From contig NZ_VWSF01000003.1 of the NCBI RefSeq assembly GCF_008629685.1, forward strand, positions 398,182-462,181: a DNA stretch of 64,000 nt, given 5' to 3'. The stretch's first letter is position 1. Every line of letters begins with the position of its first letter. This DNA comes from Adhaeribacter rhizoryzae (GTDB lineage: Bacteria > Bacteroidota > Bacteroidia > Cytophagales > Hymenobacteraceae). A program made the translations under genes and the position numbers. Below, in pieces: positions 55,809 to 63,918 of the stretch. The notes beneath the pieces are model-generated. The model was not told where the DNA came from. It was given only the letters and a program-made list of their open reading frames with translations, and searched no databases.

Positions 55809-57551
55809 TTAATTAATCATAACCATGCCGCCTTTTACTTTAGCTAGTCCGCTGGCCGCCGATAATTCTGTTCCCCCGCCGCCTTCGGCTTTAAAGCCAA
55901 TCTGGGCGGTAGCGGCAATATTCATTCCTTCTACTTTAACATTGCCAGCCGCCTTAAGGGTAATATCTTTTATGCTATCCAGGGTTATTCCATCCTGGTT
56001 CATGGTAATTTTATTGCCGTGCTGATCTTCCAGCTTAGTGGCTTTATCGGTTTCAGTTACTATTATTTTATTGCCGTTGGGTGTTTGTAGCGTTACAGAT
56101 TTTTGCTCATCGTTAAATATCAGGCTCATCCCGGAGCGTGATACATAACCTTTTTCGTTGTTCTTTTTTTCGGCAGTAACGGGGGTGGGCAATGCACTGC
56201 TGTGGCACATACCCAATATAATGGCTTGCGAAGGATCGGTTTGCAGGAAACCCACTACTACTTCGTCGTTTACCTCCGGCCGGAAAAAAGTACCGCGCTT
56301 GTTACCCGCATCTAAGGTAGCCAGGCGGGCCCACACGCCTTCGTCGTCTTCGCTTATTACCGGCAACCGGATTTTAATCCGATTTTCCCCTTCCGGATCG
56401 GCTTCTATTTGGGTTACAACGCCAATTTGCAAACCATTAATGCCGGCAAAAGGCAGTTCGGGGTTTTGGATAGGTAATGTATGTGCAAACCATTCGGGCT
56501 GTACGCCCAACTGCATATCGGTTTCCCAGTTGCCATTAGCAATCTGGTGGCGCACACCCGAAACAAAAGCAACACCCCGAAACCGATTACCAATACCATT
56601 TACCTGAATTAAATTGCCGGGTTTTACTACGTGGGTACCCTGGCATTTTAGGCGGCCTCTTATTTTAGCCAGCCGCTGTTTTAATAATTTGGCCGTGGCC
56701 CAGTTGGTAAGTTCGGTGGGGTTAACCTGACCGCTATGCTTTAAGGTAACCTGGTTGGTGTTAAAAACCTTGGCCAGGTTGGCTGGTGAAATATTTCCGT
56801 TAAGGTTAAGCGCGGGTTCCTGGGCTTTGCTGCCGGCTATTTTCTGGGTAGCCGGGTTCCAGGCTTTTGCTTCTACCGAGGTAAACTGCAGCCGGGTATC
56901 AATTTCGGCATCCAGTTCCATTAGGGTAGCGCCGTATTGCAGCACCAGCACGGGTTGTTGTTTTAAATCCGGTTTTTTTACGAAAACTTTACCATTATCT
57001 ACCAGTACCAACATGCTGTTAAGCTCCGCCCGGCTAACCAGAAAATCCCAATCGGTGGTATTATACTGTACCAGTTGTTTTTGTTCCTGGGTAATGGGTT
57101 CTACCTCTTTGGCCAGGCCGTGGCGGTTAATAATGGCCTCCAGAATCTGGCTATCTTTTTGCCCCCGGTAATATTGGCTTTGCGGCTGCAGGGTCATTTT
57201 TACGGCCTTATCTTTACATTCTATTACCAGCAGCGAGGTGTTTCGGCGGATTTTAAGGCTATGTTTGGTAACTACGCCTTTAAATATATTATCGTCGTGG
57301 GCGCGATAGCCGGCTTTAATTTCTATTTGCTTACCCGGAATAAAATCTGCTTTATCGCTAATAGTAAAGGTTTCGGCGGCAGGCTCTCCGTCGAGTAAGG
57401 TTATGGTAGCCGTCGGAATCCGGTTTACTTCTTTGCTTACCACCACCGATACAATCTGGTAGGTTTCGGATATTGGGGTACCATCGGTTAGCAATTTAAT
57501 TGTGCAAACATCCGGCGAGGCAGCGGTGGGTATGGTGCGGCTATTATTCAT
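55809..57551 (-). CDS. VgrG-like spike protein (Pvc8-like)
   Basis: The 580 residues have the phage gp27/gp5-like order: gp27-like beta domains (about 1-350; TITLLDGEPAAETF, PGKQIEIKAGYRAHDDNIFK), an OB domain (about 370-450; IGVVTQIEADPEGENRIKI and VARLATLDAGNKRG-like, DPSQAIILGMCHSS) and a C-terminal beta-helix with repeats such as KNNEKGYVSRSGMSLIFND and KITMNQDGITLDSIKDITLK. There is no extra C-terminal effector domain. It should form the central spike below the PAAR tip. Confidence 0.94.
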   Translation of the reverse strand: MNNSRTIPTAASPDVCTIKLLTDGTPISETYQIVSVVVSKEVNRIPTATITLLDGEPAAETFTISDKADFIPGKQIEIKAGYRAHDDNIFKGVVTKHSLKIRRNTSLLVIECKDKAVKMTLQPQSQYYRGQKDSQILEAIINRHGLAKEVEPITQEQKQLVQYNTTDWDFLVSRAELNSMLVLVDNGKVFVKKPDLKQQPVLVLQYGATLMELDAEIDTRLQFTSVEAKAWNPATQKIAGSKAQEPALNLNGNISPANLAKVFNTNQVTLKHSGQVNPTELTNWATAKLLKQRLAKIRGRLKCQGTHVVKPGNLIQVNGIGNRFRGVAFVSGVRHQIANGNWETDMQLGVQPEWFAHTLPIQNPELPFAGINGLQIGVVTQIEADPEGENRIKIRLPVISEDDEGVWARLATLDAGNKRGTFFRPEVNDEVVVGFLQTDPSQAIILGMCHSSALPTPVTAEKKNNEKGYVSRSGMSLIFNDEQKSVTLQTPNGNKIIVTETDKATKLEDQHGNKITMNQDGITLDSIKDITLKAAGNVKVEGMNIAATAQIGFKAEGGGGTELSAASGLAKVKGGMVMIN

Positions 57552-57686
57552 CAGGAAGCCTTTTGTAACGGTATATCAACTATTAACTTTTAAGCAGACC
57601 AGGTTTTTAATATTTTTACAGGCCTGGCCTTAACTTTAGCCGGAGCTTTTGTAATATTCGGGCTGAAGAAAAATATTAGAAGCGCC

Positions 57687-58388
57687 TTAACTCGTATTAT
57701 TAGAATCTTGCTGCGCAAATGGCGGAAAATGCAGAAAACTACCAACAGCCAATCGCCGGAAATTGGTTAAATTATTTGCCTGGGCTACTTGCAGGTAATA
57801 CCGCGGATCTTCGTAAATTTTAAAGCACATAAAAGGCAGATTATCGCCGGCTTTTACCTGGCGCAGATGTGTCAGGTCCGGCGATTGGCTTTTTTCTTTG
57901 GCTACCCGCAAGTTTTCTTCTACACTGCCTTTGAACTGGGCTTTGGCTATGGCCCGGATGGGCGTACCGTCGGGTTTAAACAATTTAAACGTAATAGATA
58001 AAGAAGCCAGCCGGCCTTTAAAAAGGGTAACGCCCCAGATTAATTTAAAAAACCGCGGTTGGTGAATGGCCCCATCGTAATCTACCAGCATTTGCTTAAA
58101 TGCTTTTAAATCATCCCAAATATCGGCTTTTGGTTTTCCATCAATAATACCGGTACTATCAAATAAAATATCAAAAGTAAACTCCTCGGGCTTGGTCATT
58201 TTGTACTTTTGCTGCGCGCCGCTGGTACCAGGAGCCTGCCCGTCGTTAAACTCAACTTTGTAATCTAGTTGGTAGGTTTCGGGGTTCATTAAGGCAAAAA
58301 GCGGCTGACCTACCTGCGAGTCGTCTTTCATATCGGCTTTGCGGTAGGCAATTATTTTCAGCTTTTCGAGTTTACCGGTATCGGCCAT
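57687..58388 (-). CDS. LysM-containing eCIS adaptor (Pvc7-like)
   Basis: The 233 residues start with the CIS tube-adaptor segment (KLKIIAYRKADMKDDSQVG, LFALMNPETYQLDYKVEFND) and carry QQKYKMTKPEEFTFDILFD, then a C-terminal LysM domain (about 185-228: VKAGDNLPFMCFKIYEDPRY, LAVGSFLHFPP). In the family it connects the inner tube to the spike. It follows DUF5908 by 11 bases. Confidence 0.92.
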   Translation of the reverse strand: MADTGKLEKLKIIAYRKADMKDDSQVGQPLFALMNPETYQLDYKVEFNDGQAPGTSGAQQKYKMTKPEEFTFDILFDSTGIIDGKPKADIWDDLKAFKQMLVDYDGAIHQPRFFKLIWGVTLFKGRLASLSITFKLFKPDGTPIRAIAKAQFKGSVEENLRVAKEKSQSPDLTHLRQVKAGDNLPFMCFKIYEDPRYYLQVAQANNLTNFRRLAVGSFLHFPPFAQQDSNNTS

Positions 58389-58399
58389 AAAATATTAAG

Positions 58400-58597
58400 T
58401 TAGCGTTCATTTTTATCGCGCAAAATGGTCATTACCTGCTCCAGGCATTCGGCAATTAAAGCTTCCCGGTCCGGTTCACTCCCGTTTGCTGCCGCACGGC
58501 TACCAGCCGCAGAATTATTGCCCGTCTGGTTTTGCGAGACAGAATTATCTGGGTCGATGACAACTTTTATGTGCAGTTCGCGAATTTCGATGGGCAT
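58400..58597 (-). CDS. DUF5908 small eCIS protein
   Basis: The 65 residues begin MPIEIRELHIKVVID, the DUF5908 signature, followed by a flexible Asn/Ser/Ala stretch and the helix ALIAECLEQVMTILRDKNER. DUF5908 genes sit between tube and LysM genes in many Bacteroidota eCIS clusters; the role is unknown and the short helix suggests an adaptor or chaperone peptide. It lies five bases after the second tube gene. Confidence 0.88.
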   Translation of the reverse strand: MPIEIRELHIKVVIDPDNSVSQNQTGNNSAAGSRAAANGSEPDREALIAECLEQVMTILRDKNER

Positions 58598-58602
58598 AAA
58601 TA

Positions 58603-59046
58603 TTAACTAATGGTAAAATAATTGTACCGCAGTTCCAGGGTTTCGATTACAATAGCGTTGGTTTCGGCGTTAAAATCAGATACAGCCCATTTTTTGGGCC
58701 AGGCATTTACTACGTTCCAGGTTTTAAGCGGCTCGTGTTTTTCGTTGAGCAGGGTTACCAGTAAATTAGTTAGTTTAAATTCGCGCTGCTGAAAAGCTTT
58801 CTGGCACCAGGCAAATACTTCCGAATCTTTCGCCAGCAAGCCCCTTTTTAATATTAAATCGGGATATTTGGTACGCACCGGCAGCACGTGTTCAAACCGG
58901 TTTTCGCCGCCTTCTTTAAAATTTTCGGTTTCAAACTCTACGCTTAAACCCGAAACCGACTGAAAACGGGTATCGTTGTCGTTTTTGCCCAGGCTGGTAA
59001 ATTCTACCCCAAAATGAAAGCCAACGGGCGGATAGTAGCCGGCCAT
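58603..59046 (-). CDS. Second inner-tube protein (gp19/Hcp-like)
   Basis: The 147 residues belong to the T4 gp19-like tail tube family: YPPVGFHFGVEFTSLG, RFQSVSGLSVEFETENFKEG, and RFEHVLPVRTKYPDLILKRG, with a C-terminal VIETLELRYNYFTIS. It is distinct from the first tube gene, matching systems in which one tube paralogue makes the bulk and the other makes an initial ring on the spike. It starts five bases after the preceding gene. Confidence 0.93.
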   Translation of the reverse strand: MAGYYPPVGFHFGVEFTSLGKNDNDTRFQSVSGLSVEFETENFKEGGENRFEHVLPVRTKYPDLILKRGLLAKDSEVFAWCQKAFQQREFKLTNLLVTLLNEKHEPLKTWNVVNAWPKKWAVSDFNAETNAIVIETLELRYNYFTIS

Positions 59047-59051
59047 TAGCT

Positions 59052-59483
59052 TTATTTTACCAAGCTCAGGCCTTCGTGCGCAATTTCTATGGTTTCTATA
59101 GCTACCTCATTGCCATCGGCTTTCAGGTCGCTGGCCTGTACTTTTACCGGAAAGGCATTCAGCGCTTTCCAGGTAAAAACCGGGGCATGATTCTCGTTCA
59201 GCAGTTTAATGGTAATATCGCGGCGCTTGGTATTCCCCAGCATATCTACTTCTTTTAACCAATCGTAATAATCGGTTTTGCCTTCAAATGTTCCGCGCTT
59301 CATGGTAATATTGCTGTACTTTTGCAAGCCTGGTTGTTTGGTTTTAGAATAGCTGCGGCTTTGCCCTTCGCGGTATTCAATAACCTCCACCTGTTTGTCG
59401 AGGCCGGTAACTTCGGTAAAGCCAATTTTGGTGCCGCCCCACTCTATCTCGAAATGGAACTTGGGTAACGGATATTCTGCCAT
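59052..59483 (-). CDS. Major inner-tube protein (gp19/Hcp-like)
   Basis: The 143-residue gp19-like protein shows AEYPLPKFHFEIEWGGTKIG, FTEVTGLDKQVEVIEYREGQ and KQPGLQKYSNITMKRGTFEG, with AIETIEIAHEGLSLVK at the end. It polymerises into the tube enclosed by the sheath. It begins 116 bases after the sheath gene. Confidence 0.94.
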   Translation of the reverse strand: MAEYPLPKFHFEIEWGGTKIGFTEVTGLDKQVEVIEYREGQSRSYSKTKQPGLQKYSNITMKRGTFEGKTDYYDWLKEVDMLGNTKRRDITIKLLNENHAPVFTWKALNAFPVKVQASDLKADGNEVAIETIEIAHEGLSLVK

Positions 59484-59599
59484 ATTTTTAGGAGTTAAGC
59501 CTGATTTTTACTACATCTTCGGTTTACTTAAATAAGCTGGTTATAGCTTTAATGAGGAGCGGATTTATAGGTAACTAGCGTTGAATGCCGGGCTTTTAT

Positions 59600-61696
59600 T
59601 TAAGATTCGGGCATTTTATGCGAGAACCGTAGCACTATAAATTCGGCGGGCCGCACTACTGCCAAACCAATTTCAACAATCATCCGGCCTTCCAGAATAT
59701 CCAACGGGGTCATGGTTTTACCCAAACCTACTGCCACGTAAAAAGCATGGTCGGTTACGGCACCCTGAAGCGCTCCCTGGCGCCAAAGCGTAGTCAGGAA
59801 ATTTTCGATCATGGCCTGTACTTTTACCCAGGTATTTGCATCGTTCGATTCAAACACAAACTGTTTGGTAGCTTTTCTACACGATTCTTCTACCATGTTA
59901 AAGAACCGGCGCACGCTTACGTACCGCCATTCGTTGTCGTTGCCGGCCAGGGTGCGCGCGCCCCAAACCAGCGTACCTTTGCCCACGAAAGCCCGGATTA
60001 CGTTAATGGATTTGCCAAAATTCACATCCACGTTCAGTTCGTCGTTTTGGGTAAGTTCCAGTTTTACCGAAGGGGCGATTACGTTTATCAGGCTTTCGTT
60101 AGCCGGCGCTTTCCACACAAATTTGGTATTATCTACCCGGGCATATAAACCCGAAACAGCTCCGGAAGGCGGCAACAAAAAACTCTCGGCCCGAATGTAA
60201 TTAATAACGCCTGCCAAAACGGGTATCCGACGCAACACTTCGGTTTCAATGGCCGCTTCTTTGGTGCTGGCATCGCGGTATACATTCGTAACAGTAGTGT
60301 ATAAAGAATAGAATATTTCATCGGCCCGTTTGTTTACTATTTCGAGCATATTATTGGCGGCAGCCTGCCGGCCACCGGCATTATTTCCGCCAGCGGGTGT
60401 CAGCACCAACCCGGTTGGATCGGCCGGACCAATAGCACCAATGGCCGTAGCGAAGGCCGCAAAATTCCAGGTACGGCCGGCCGGCGTATGCATGGGGTCG
60501 TTGGCTGGCGCAGCCGGGTTCAGGTTGGCATTATCCTGCGAAATTTTATCGACGTTAAATAAGGGTGAAAAAAAATTGGGGGCTGGGGCCGTTAATTGTC
60601 CCTGCAAAGCGGTACGCAGTTCGGTAAGCAACGAGCCGGTAAGCTTTGGGGTACCGGTATCGCGCACAAACTCATCCAAAAAATCGTGCACCAGGGTGTA
60701 TTGAAAATTCCAGATTTCGCGGTAAGCCGTTTTTAAAATATTAAAATCAGCGGTAGAAATATTGGCAACATCGGGCACAGCCGATAAGGTATTGTAAAAA
60801 TCGGCTTTACGGGCCAGGTACATGGCTTCGAGCGATGCATTGGTTCCTAAAAACGATTTAAGCTGAGCGTCGATGGCCGTAGAACTGGCAACCAGATCGT
60901 TTAAGGCATTAAAAGAATTAAGCGTAACCACATCGGCCGGGTCAATAAAAGAAGCTGCCCAATCTACGTTAGCACCTAATTTTCTTACTTTATCTTTTAC
61001 ATCGCGGTATTTTACCTGACGGGGAATATTGACGCGCAGGTAAGGATAATAGGCAGCTCCGAAATTTAAATTGCCCATGCCCACAGCCGTCCGAAAAGCA
61101 TCAATATCAGTTTTGCGGTAACGATCGTCGGCCGGGTTAGCAATAATAACATCGGCCACTAAAAAACGGTCTTTCAGGTTTTCGCACTGCATCAGGGCCA
61201 GGCTGTGTAAGGCCCCTAGTTGCGCCGGATTAAGTTTTATACCGTCCGGAAATAAAATAAGGGTGGGGTCATCTTCTTTCCGTAATTCGGCTAAGGCGTC
61301 GGTAATGCCATTTATCAAATCGCCAGCGACAAAAGGATCGGGGTATTCGCCCAGCGAAATAATATAACACTTGCCGCCGCCATTACTAAAATGCATGAGC
61401 AAACTATCGTACATAAAGTAGGTAGAATCGATAACCGTTTCTTTAACCGCATTATTTACGTCGAGTTCTACCTTGTTTGCCTGGAGTTTAGGCCCTAACC
61501 CGAATATTTCTTCGAACTCAACTTTCGATTCTACGCGGGTTGGTTTTAGTTTATAATCTTTGCCGTTGAACTGGGTGCGTTGGGTGTAGCCAATAAAAGC
61601 CGAGATGGCGGTATCTACCGCAGCAATTGAAGGCGGGAATTTAGGTACTTCGTCGATGTATACGCCGGGGGTACGAAGCGTAGTTAAATTCAGCAT
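59600..61696 (-). CDS. Contractile sheath protein (Pvc2-like)
   Basis: The 698 residues show the sheath N-terminus RTPGVYIDEVPKFPPSIAAV and AISAFIGYTQRT, a middle domain of uncommon length, and the conserved C-terminal handshake region with IRAFVGKGTLVWGARTLAG, YVSVRRFFNMVEESCRKATK and GRMIVEIGLAVVRPAEFIVL. It is the only sheath gene in the cluster, so it should form the whole contractile layer. It follows the 253-residue gene by 32 bases. Confidence 0.95.
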   Translation of the reverse strand: MLNLTTLRTPGVYIDEVPKFPPSIAAVDTAISAFIGYTQRTQFNGKDYKLKPTRVESKVEFEEIFGLGPKLQANKVELDVNNAVKETVIDSTYFMYDSLLMHFSNGGGKCYIISLGEYPDPFVAGDLINGITDALAELRKEDDPTLILFPDGIKLNPAQLGALHSLALMQCENLKDRFLVADVIIANPADDRYRKTDIDAFRTAVGMGNLNFGAAYYPYLRVNIPRQVKYRDVKDKVRKLGANVDWAASFIDPADVVTLNSFNALNDLVASSTAIDAQLKSFLGTNASLEAMYLARKADFYNTLSAVPDVANISTADFNILKTAYREIWNFQYTLVHDFLDEFVRDTGTPKLTGSLLTELRTALQGQLTAPAPNFFSPLFNVDKISQDNANLNPAAPANDPMHTPAGRTWNFAAFATAIGAIGPADPTGLVLTPAGGNNAGGRQAAANNMLEIVNKRADEIFYSLYTTVTNVYRDASTKEAAIETEVLRRIPVLAGVINYIRAESFLLPPSGAVSGLYARVDNTKFVWKAPANESLINVIAPSVKLELTQNDELNVDVNFGKSINVIRAFVGKGTLVWGARTLAGNDNEWRYVSVRRFFNMVEESCRKATKQFVFESNDANTWVKVQAMIENFLTTLWRQGALQGAVTDHAFYVAVGLGKTMTPLDILEGRMIVEIGLAVVRPAEFIVLRFSHKMPES

Positions 61697-61728
61697 AGTT
61701 TTTTAGTTACAGGTATAAGGCTAACGCG

Positions 61729-62490
61729 TTAAAACTTATCTAAATGCAGTTGGTACACCTGGGCCGCTTTAATTTTATTCGCCCCAGTCAGGACGCTATA
61801 ATTGCCTAACCCAGCCCGGCCGGTAATTTCTATTTTACCAATTACGCCGGCGGGGATTGCCGCCGGCCGGGGTTGCAGGCTGGTAGAAGTAGTATAATTT
61901 AAATTGCCATCGGTTTCGCGCCAAAAAGCCGGCACGTTAGGCGCATTGCCGGAAGTGCGGTTTAAGGCTACGAATTGTTGTGCGCCGCTTTTCACTATTT
62001 CGCCGGTAACATAAGCGCGGGTATTCTGGTAAGTGGGCACCGGCCGGCTCAGGTTCGGGTATAACCCAATATTATTACGGGCAAACTCATTGCCCCACGT
62101 GTAAAAAGTGGGGGTGCTGTTGGTTGGGGGCAACAGCGGCAAAGCAGTATTGGCGGCCAAACCGGCATTGCGCCAGCGCAAATAAAATGTTAAAATAATA
62201 TTGTCTAAGGTGGCACTTGGCTGGTCTGGGCCGTTGGTTTTGGTAACAATTATAAACCCGGTTTTGGTAGGTTTAAATATTAGGTTGCAAGCATACATGG
62301 TTCCGCGGGTATTTACCTCCGGTTCTATTTGCAGCCAATCGGGTACCTGGTATAATTGTAATTTATGGGCTTTGCGCGCGGGCGGTAAATCGTTGGTGCC
62401 GTCGTAAATAAGATTATTTTCATCCAGGAAATAATGATGGTAAATATTTACTTTAAACAGCTGCTGATATTTAGAAATGATCTTTTCCAT
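61729..62490 (-). CDS. eCIS protein with chitin-binding-like (CBM5/12-type) module
   Basis: The 253 residues begin with a small domain (KVNIYHHYFLDENNLIYDG, then LIFKPTKTGFIIVTKTN). Residues 154-192 match the CBM5/12 pattern: Y160-x-T-G-E-I-V, then GAQQFVALNRTSGNAP, then W190. A C-terminal part (IGKIEITGRAGLGN) is glycine-rich. Such a module could bind chitin, other N-acetylglucosamine polymers or act only as a structural fold. It sits between the DUF4255 and sheath genes with gaps of 7 and 32 bases. Role not established. Confidence 0.72.
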   Translation of the reverse strand: MEKIISKYQQLFKVNIYHHYFLDENNLIYDGTNDLPPARKAHKLQLYQVPDWLQIEPEVNTRGTMYACNLIFKPTKTGFIIVTKTNGPDQPSATLDNIILTFYLRWRNAGLAANTALPLLPPTNSTPTFYTWGNEFARNNIGLYPNLSRPVPTYQNTRAYVTGEIVKSGAQQFVALNRTSGNAPNVPAFWRETDGNLNYTTSTSLQPRPAAIPAGVIGKIEITGRAGLGNYSVLTGANKIKAAQVYQLHLDKF

Positions 62491-62497
62491 CGGCCGC

Positions 62498-63118
62498 TTA
62501 ATTATTAATTTTTAAGCCAATATTGCTTTCTATTTCTACTATCACCGAGTCGCCTTCGGTACGTACTTCCTGTTTTAGTTCGAGCAGGCGCATCAGGTAC
62601 AACACTGAGGGATGCTGTTTACCGCCCAACGTGCCCCATAAATGATTTAATTCTTCAAAAGTTGGCGAGTATAAATCAACAATTAGTTTAAATTCGCTTA
62701 GCCGGTCAAAATCAATAAAACTACCCGAAACGCCGGCATTGCTGTTGAGGTGCGTAAAAATATTCTTTGTCTGAAAAAACCGGATGAGTCGGAAAATATA
62801 AGTTAAGGCTTTTTCGTAGTCGCGGGTAGTGGCCGAAAACAACACAAATAAATTCACGAAAACAGGCGGGTTAAAATATTCGGTTTTTAGGGTAGCGCTG
62901 TTGGCAAAAGAGTAAGGCGAATTCTTCAGGGTTTTTTCTTCGCGCAAATTTACCAGCGTAACCACTATTTTTTCGCGCATGTCGGGATTATCGGTTCCGG
63001 TAGGCGATTCGAGCGTGGCAATATTTCCAAGTATTACTTTGTCTTCTACCGCCGGCTGGATGCCTTCGAAAAAAGTATTGAGTTCCGACACCAATATTTT
63101 AAGAGCGTGCGAAATCAT
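62498..63118 (-). CDS. DUF4255 tail-terminator/cap protein (Pvc16-like)
   Basis: The 206 residues belong to DUF4255: MISHALKILVSELNTFFEGI, then KVILGNIATLES, KIVVTLVNLREEKTLKNSPY, NPPVFVNLFVLFSATTRDYE and IFTHLN, followed by LIVDLYSPTFEELNHLWGTL and PSVLYLMRLLEL. In Afp/PVC the homologue forms the cap that ends sheath and tube growth. It is the first gene of the eCIS cluster and the promoter region is just above it. Confidence 0.93.
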   Translation of the reverse strand: MISHALKILVSELNTFFEGIQPAVEDKVILGNIATLESPTGTDNPDMREKIVVTLVNLREEKTLKNSPYSFANSATLKTEYFNPPVFVNLFVLFSATTRDYEKALTYIFRLIRFFQTKNIFTHLNSNAGVSGSFIDFDRLSEFKLIVDLYSPTFEELNHLWGTLGGKQHPSVLYLMRLLELKQEVRTEGDSVIVEIESNIGLKINN

Positions 63119-63441
63119 GAATTACCAGTTTAGGATAATTACCAACAACTAGTCAGACGAAAATCGTAGTTCCGCTTAAAATGGAACTAAAAGGAGGAGG
63201 CAAAAAAACGGGTGGTAGACTTGTGATTTTAAATAAACCTATAAATATAGGTAAAGACTATATAAATATAGGCAATATAGCCCTATAACACAATACTTAC
63301 TTTTAAGTATTTTTATTTACAGCTATAACAACTTACATAAAGCATCTTAAAATAATTGTTGTATTTACAAGATTCAAGCACATTTTGCTAACCTAATTGC
63401 TTTAAATTCTTGTAAAAAAGTAGTTTACATGGGGTAGGTAA
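63119..63441 (-). promoter_or_regulatory. Upstream region of the eCIS cluster
   Basis: This AT-rich 323-base gap must hold the cluster promoter. On the minus strand I find no TTTG/TAnnTTTG pair at good spacing. It does carry two copies of TATAAATATAGG at 63240-63251 and 63261-63272, starting exactly 21 bases apart, about 120-155 bases upstream of the first start codon. Confidence 0.5.
63240..63272. repeat. Two 12-bp direct repeats, 21-bp period, possible operator
   Basis: The unit TATAAATATAGG occurs twice with a period of 21 bases (two helical turns), and each copy is nearly palindromic (CCTATA...TATAGG in the first). A third, weaker CCCTATA element follows at 63281-63287. Confidence 0.45.
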
Positions 63442-63474
63442 TTGCTTCTACCCGCTATTTTTATTAAGAATTTT

Positions 63475-63663
63475 ATTGCATTAAATTTTGCGTTTCTGGG
63501 CAAACTAATTAAGGTTGTTTTACTTTTCGATGAAAGAGGAAAAGCGTCAGCCATGCAGGCCGGCGAATTAGCTAATCAGTTAGCGGCAAAAGGATTTGAA
63601 GTGGTTCTACCTGATTTAAGTGGCATAGGAGAGTTAGGGAATGGGTTTATTAAAGGCGGTTCA
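63475..63663 (+). pseudogene. Fragment of an alpha/beta hydrolase or dienelactone-hydrolase-like gene
   Basis: The frame (open from about 63442) contains KVVLLFDERGKASAMQAGEL, LAAKGFEVVLPDLSGIGELG and GFIKGG, which look like the beta strand and the oxyanion-loop region of secreted acetyl-esterase/hydrolase proteins. The active-site parts are absent, since about 63660 the sequence switches to transposase-like DNA in the opposite direction. Confidence 0.5.
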
Positions 63664-63817
63664 TGCAAATACTCAAAGGCCTTTTGCCATAACCCTGTTT
63701 TGGCCAAGCAGCGGAAGCGTTGGTAGACCGGGTTCAAGGGGCCAAAGCGTTTGGTTGGGTCGCGCCAGGGGCCACTGCGAGCAATCCATAGCACCGCATT
63801 GAGAAACTGGCGGTTTT
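63661..63817 (-). mobile_element. IS5-family transposase fragment
   Basis: Read on the minus strand, QFLNAVLWIARSGPWRD, then FGPLNPVYQRFRCLAKTGLWQKAF, match the N-terminal part of IS5-type transposases (usual LNAILWI.RSGAPWRDLP). Only this segment is present, with one residue missing in SGPWRD, so the element is a remnant. It is joined to the hydrolase fragment at about 63,660. Confidence 0.75.
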
Positions 63818-63918
63818 AGGAAGAGGAAATAAAAAAATCATAAAGCTATTTAACATAAGGTAAATTATAAGCAAAAAGGTAAACTCCTGAAATAGCTTTA
63901 CACTTTAAGTATAAAGTT

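Noticed and set aside
35024..63118. Contractile prophage tail or Type VI secretion system
   Set aside because: No capsid, portal, terminase, integrase or lysis genes, and no TssJ/L/M membrane complex or ClpV-like ATPase; the DUF4157, DUF5908, DUF4255 and Pvc15-like genes point to an eCIS.
63576..63794. 72-codon minus-strand ORF as an intact gene
   Set aside because: It joins an IS5-transposase piece to antisense hydrolase sequence, so it is a chimeric fragment.
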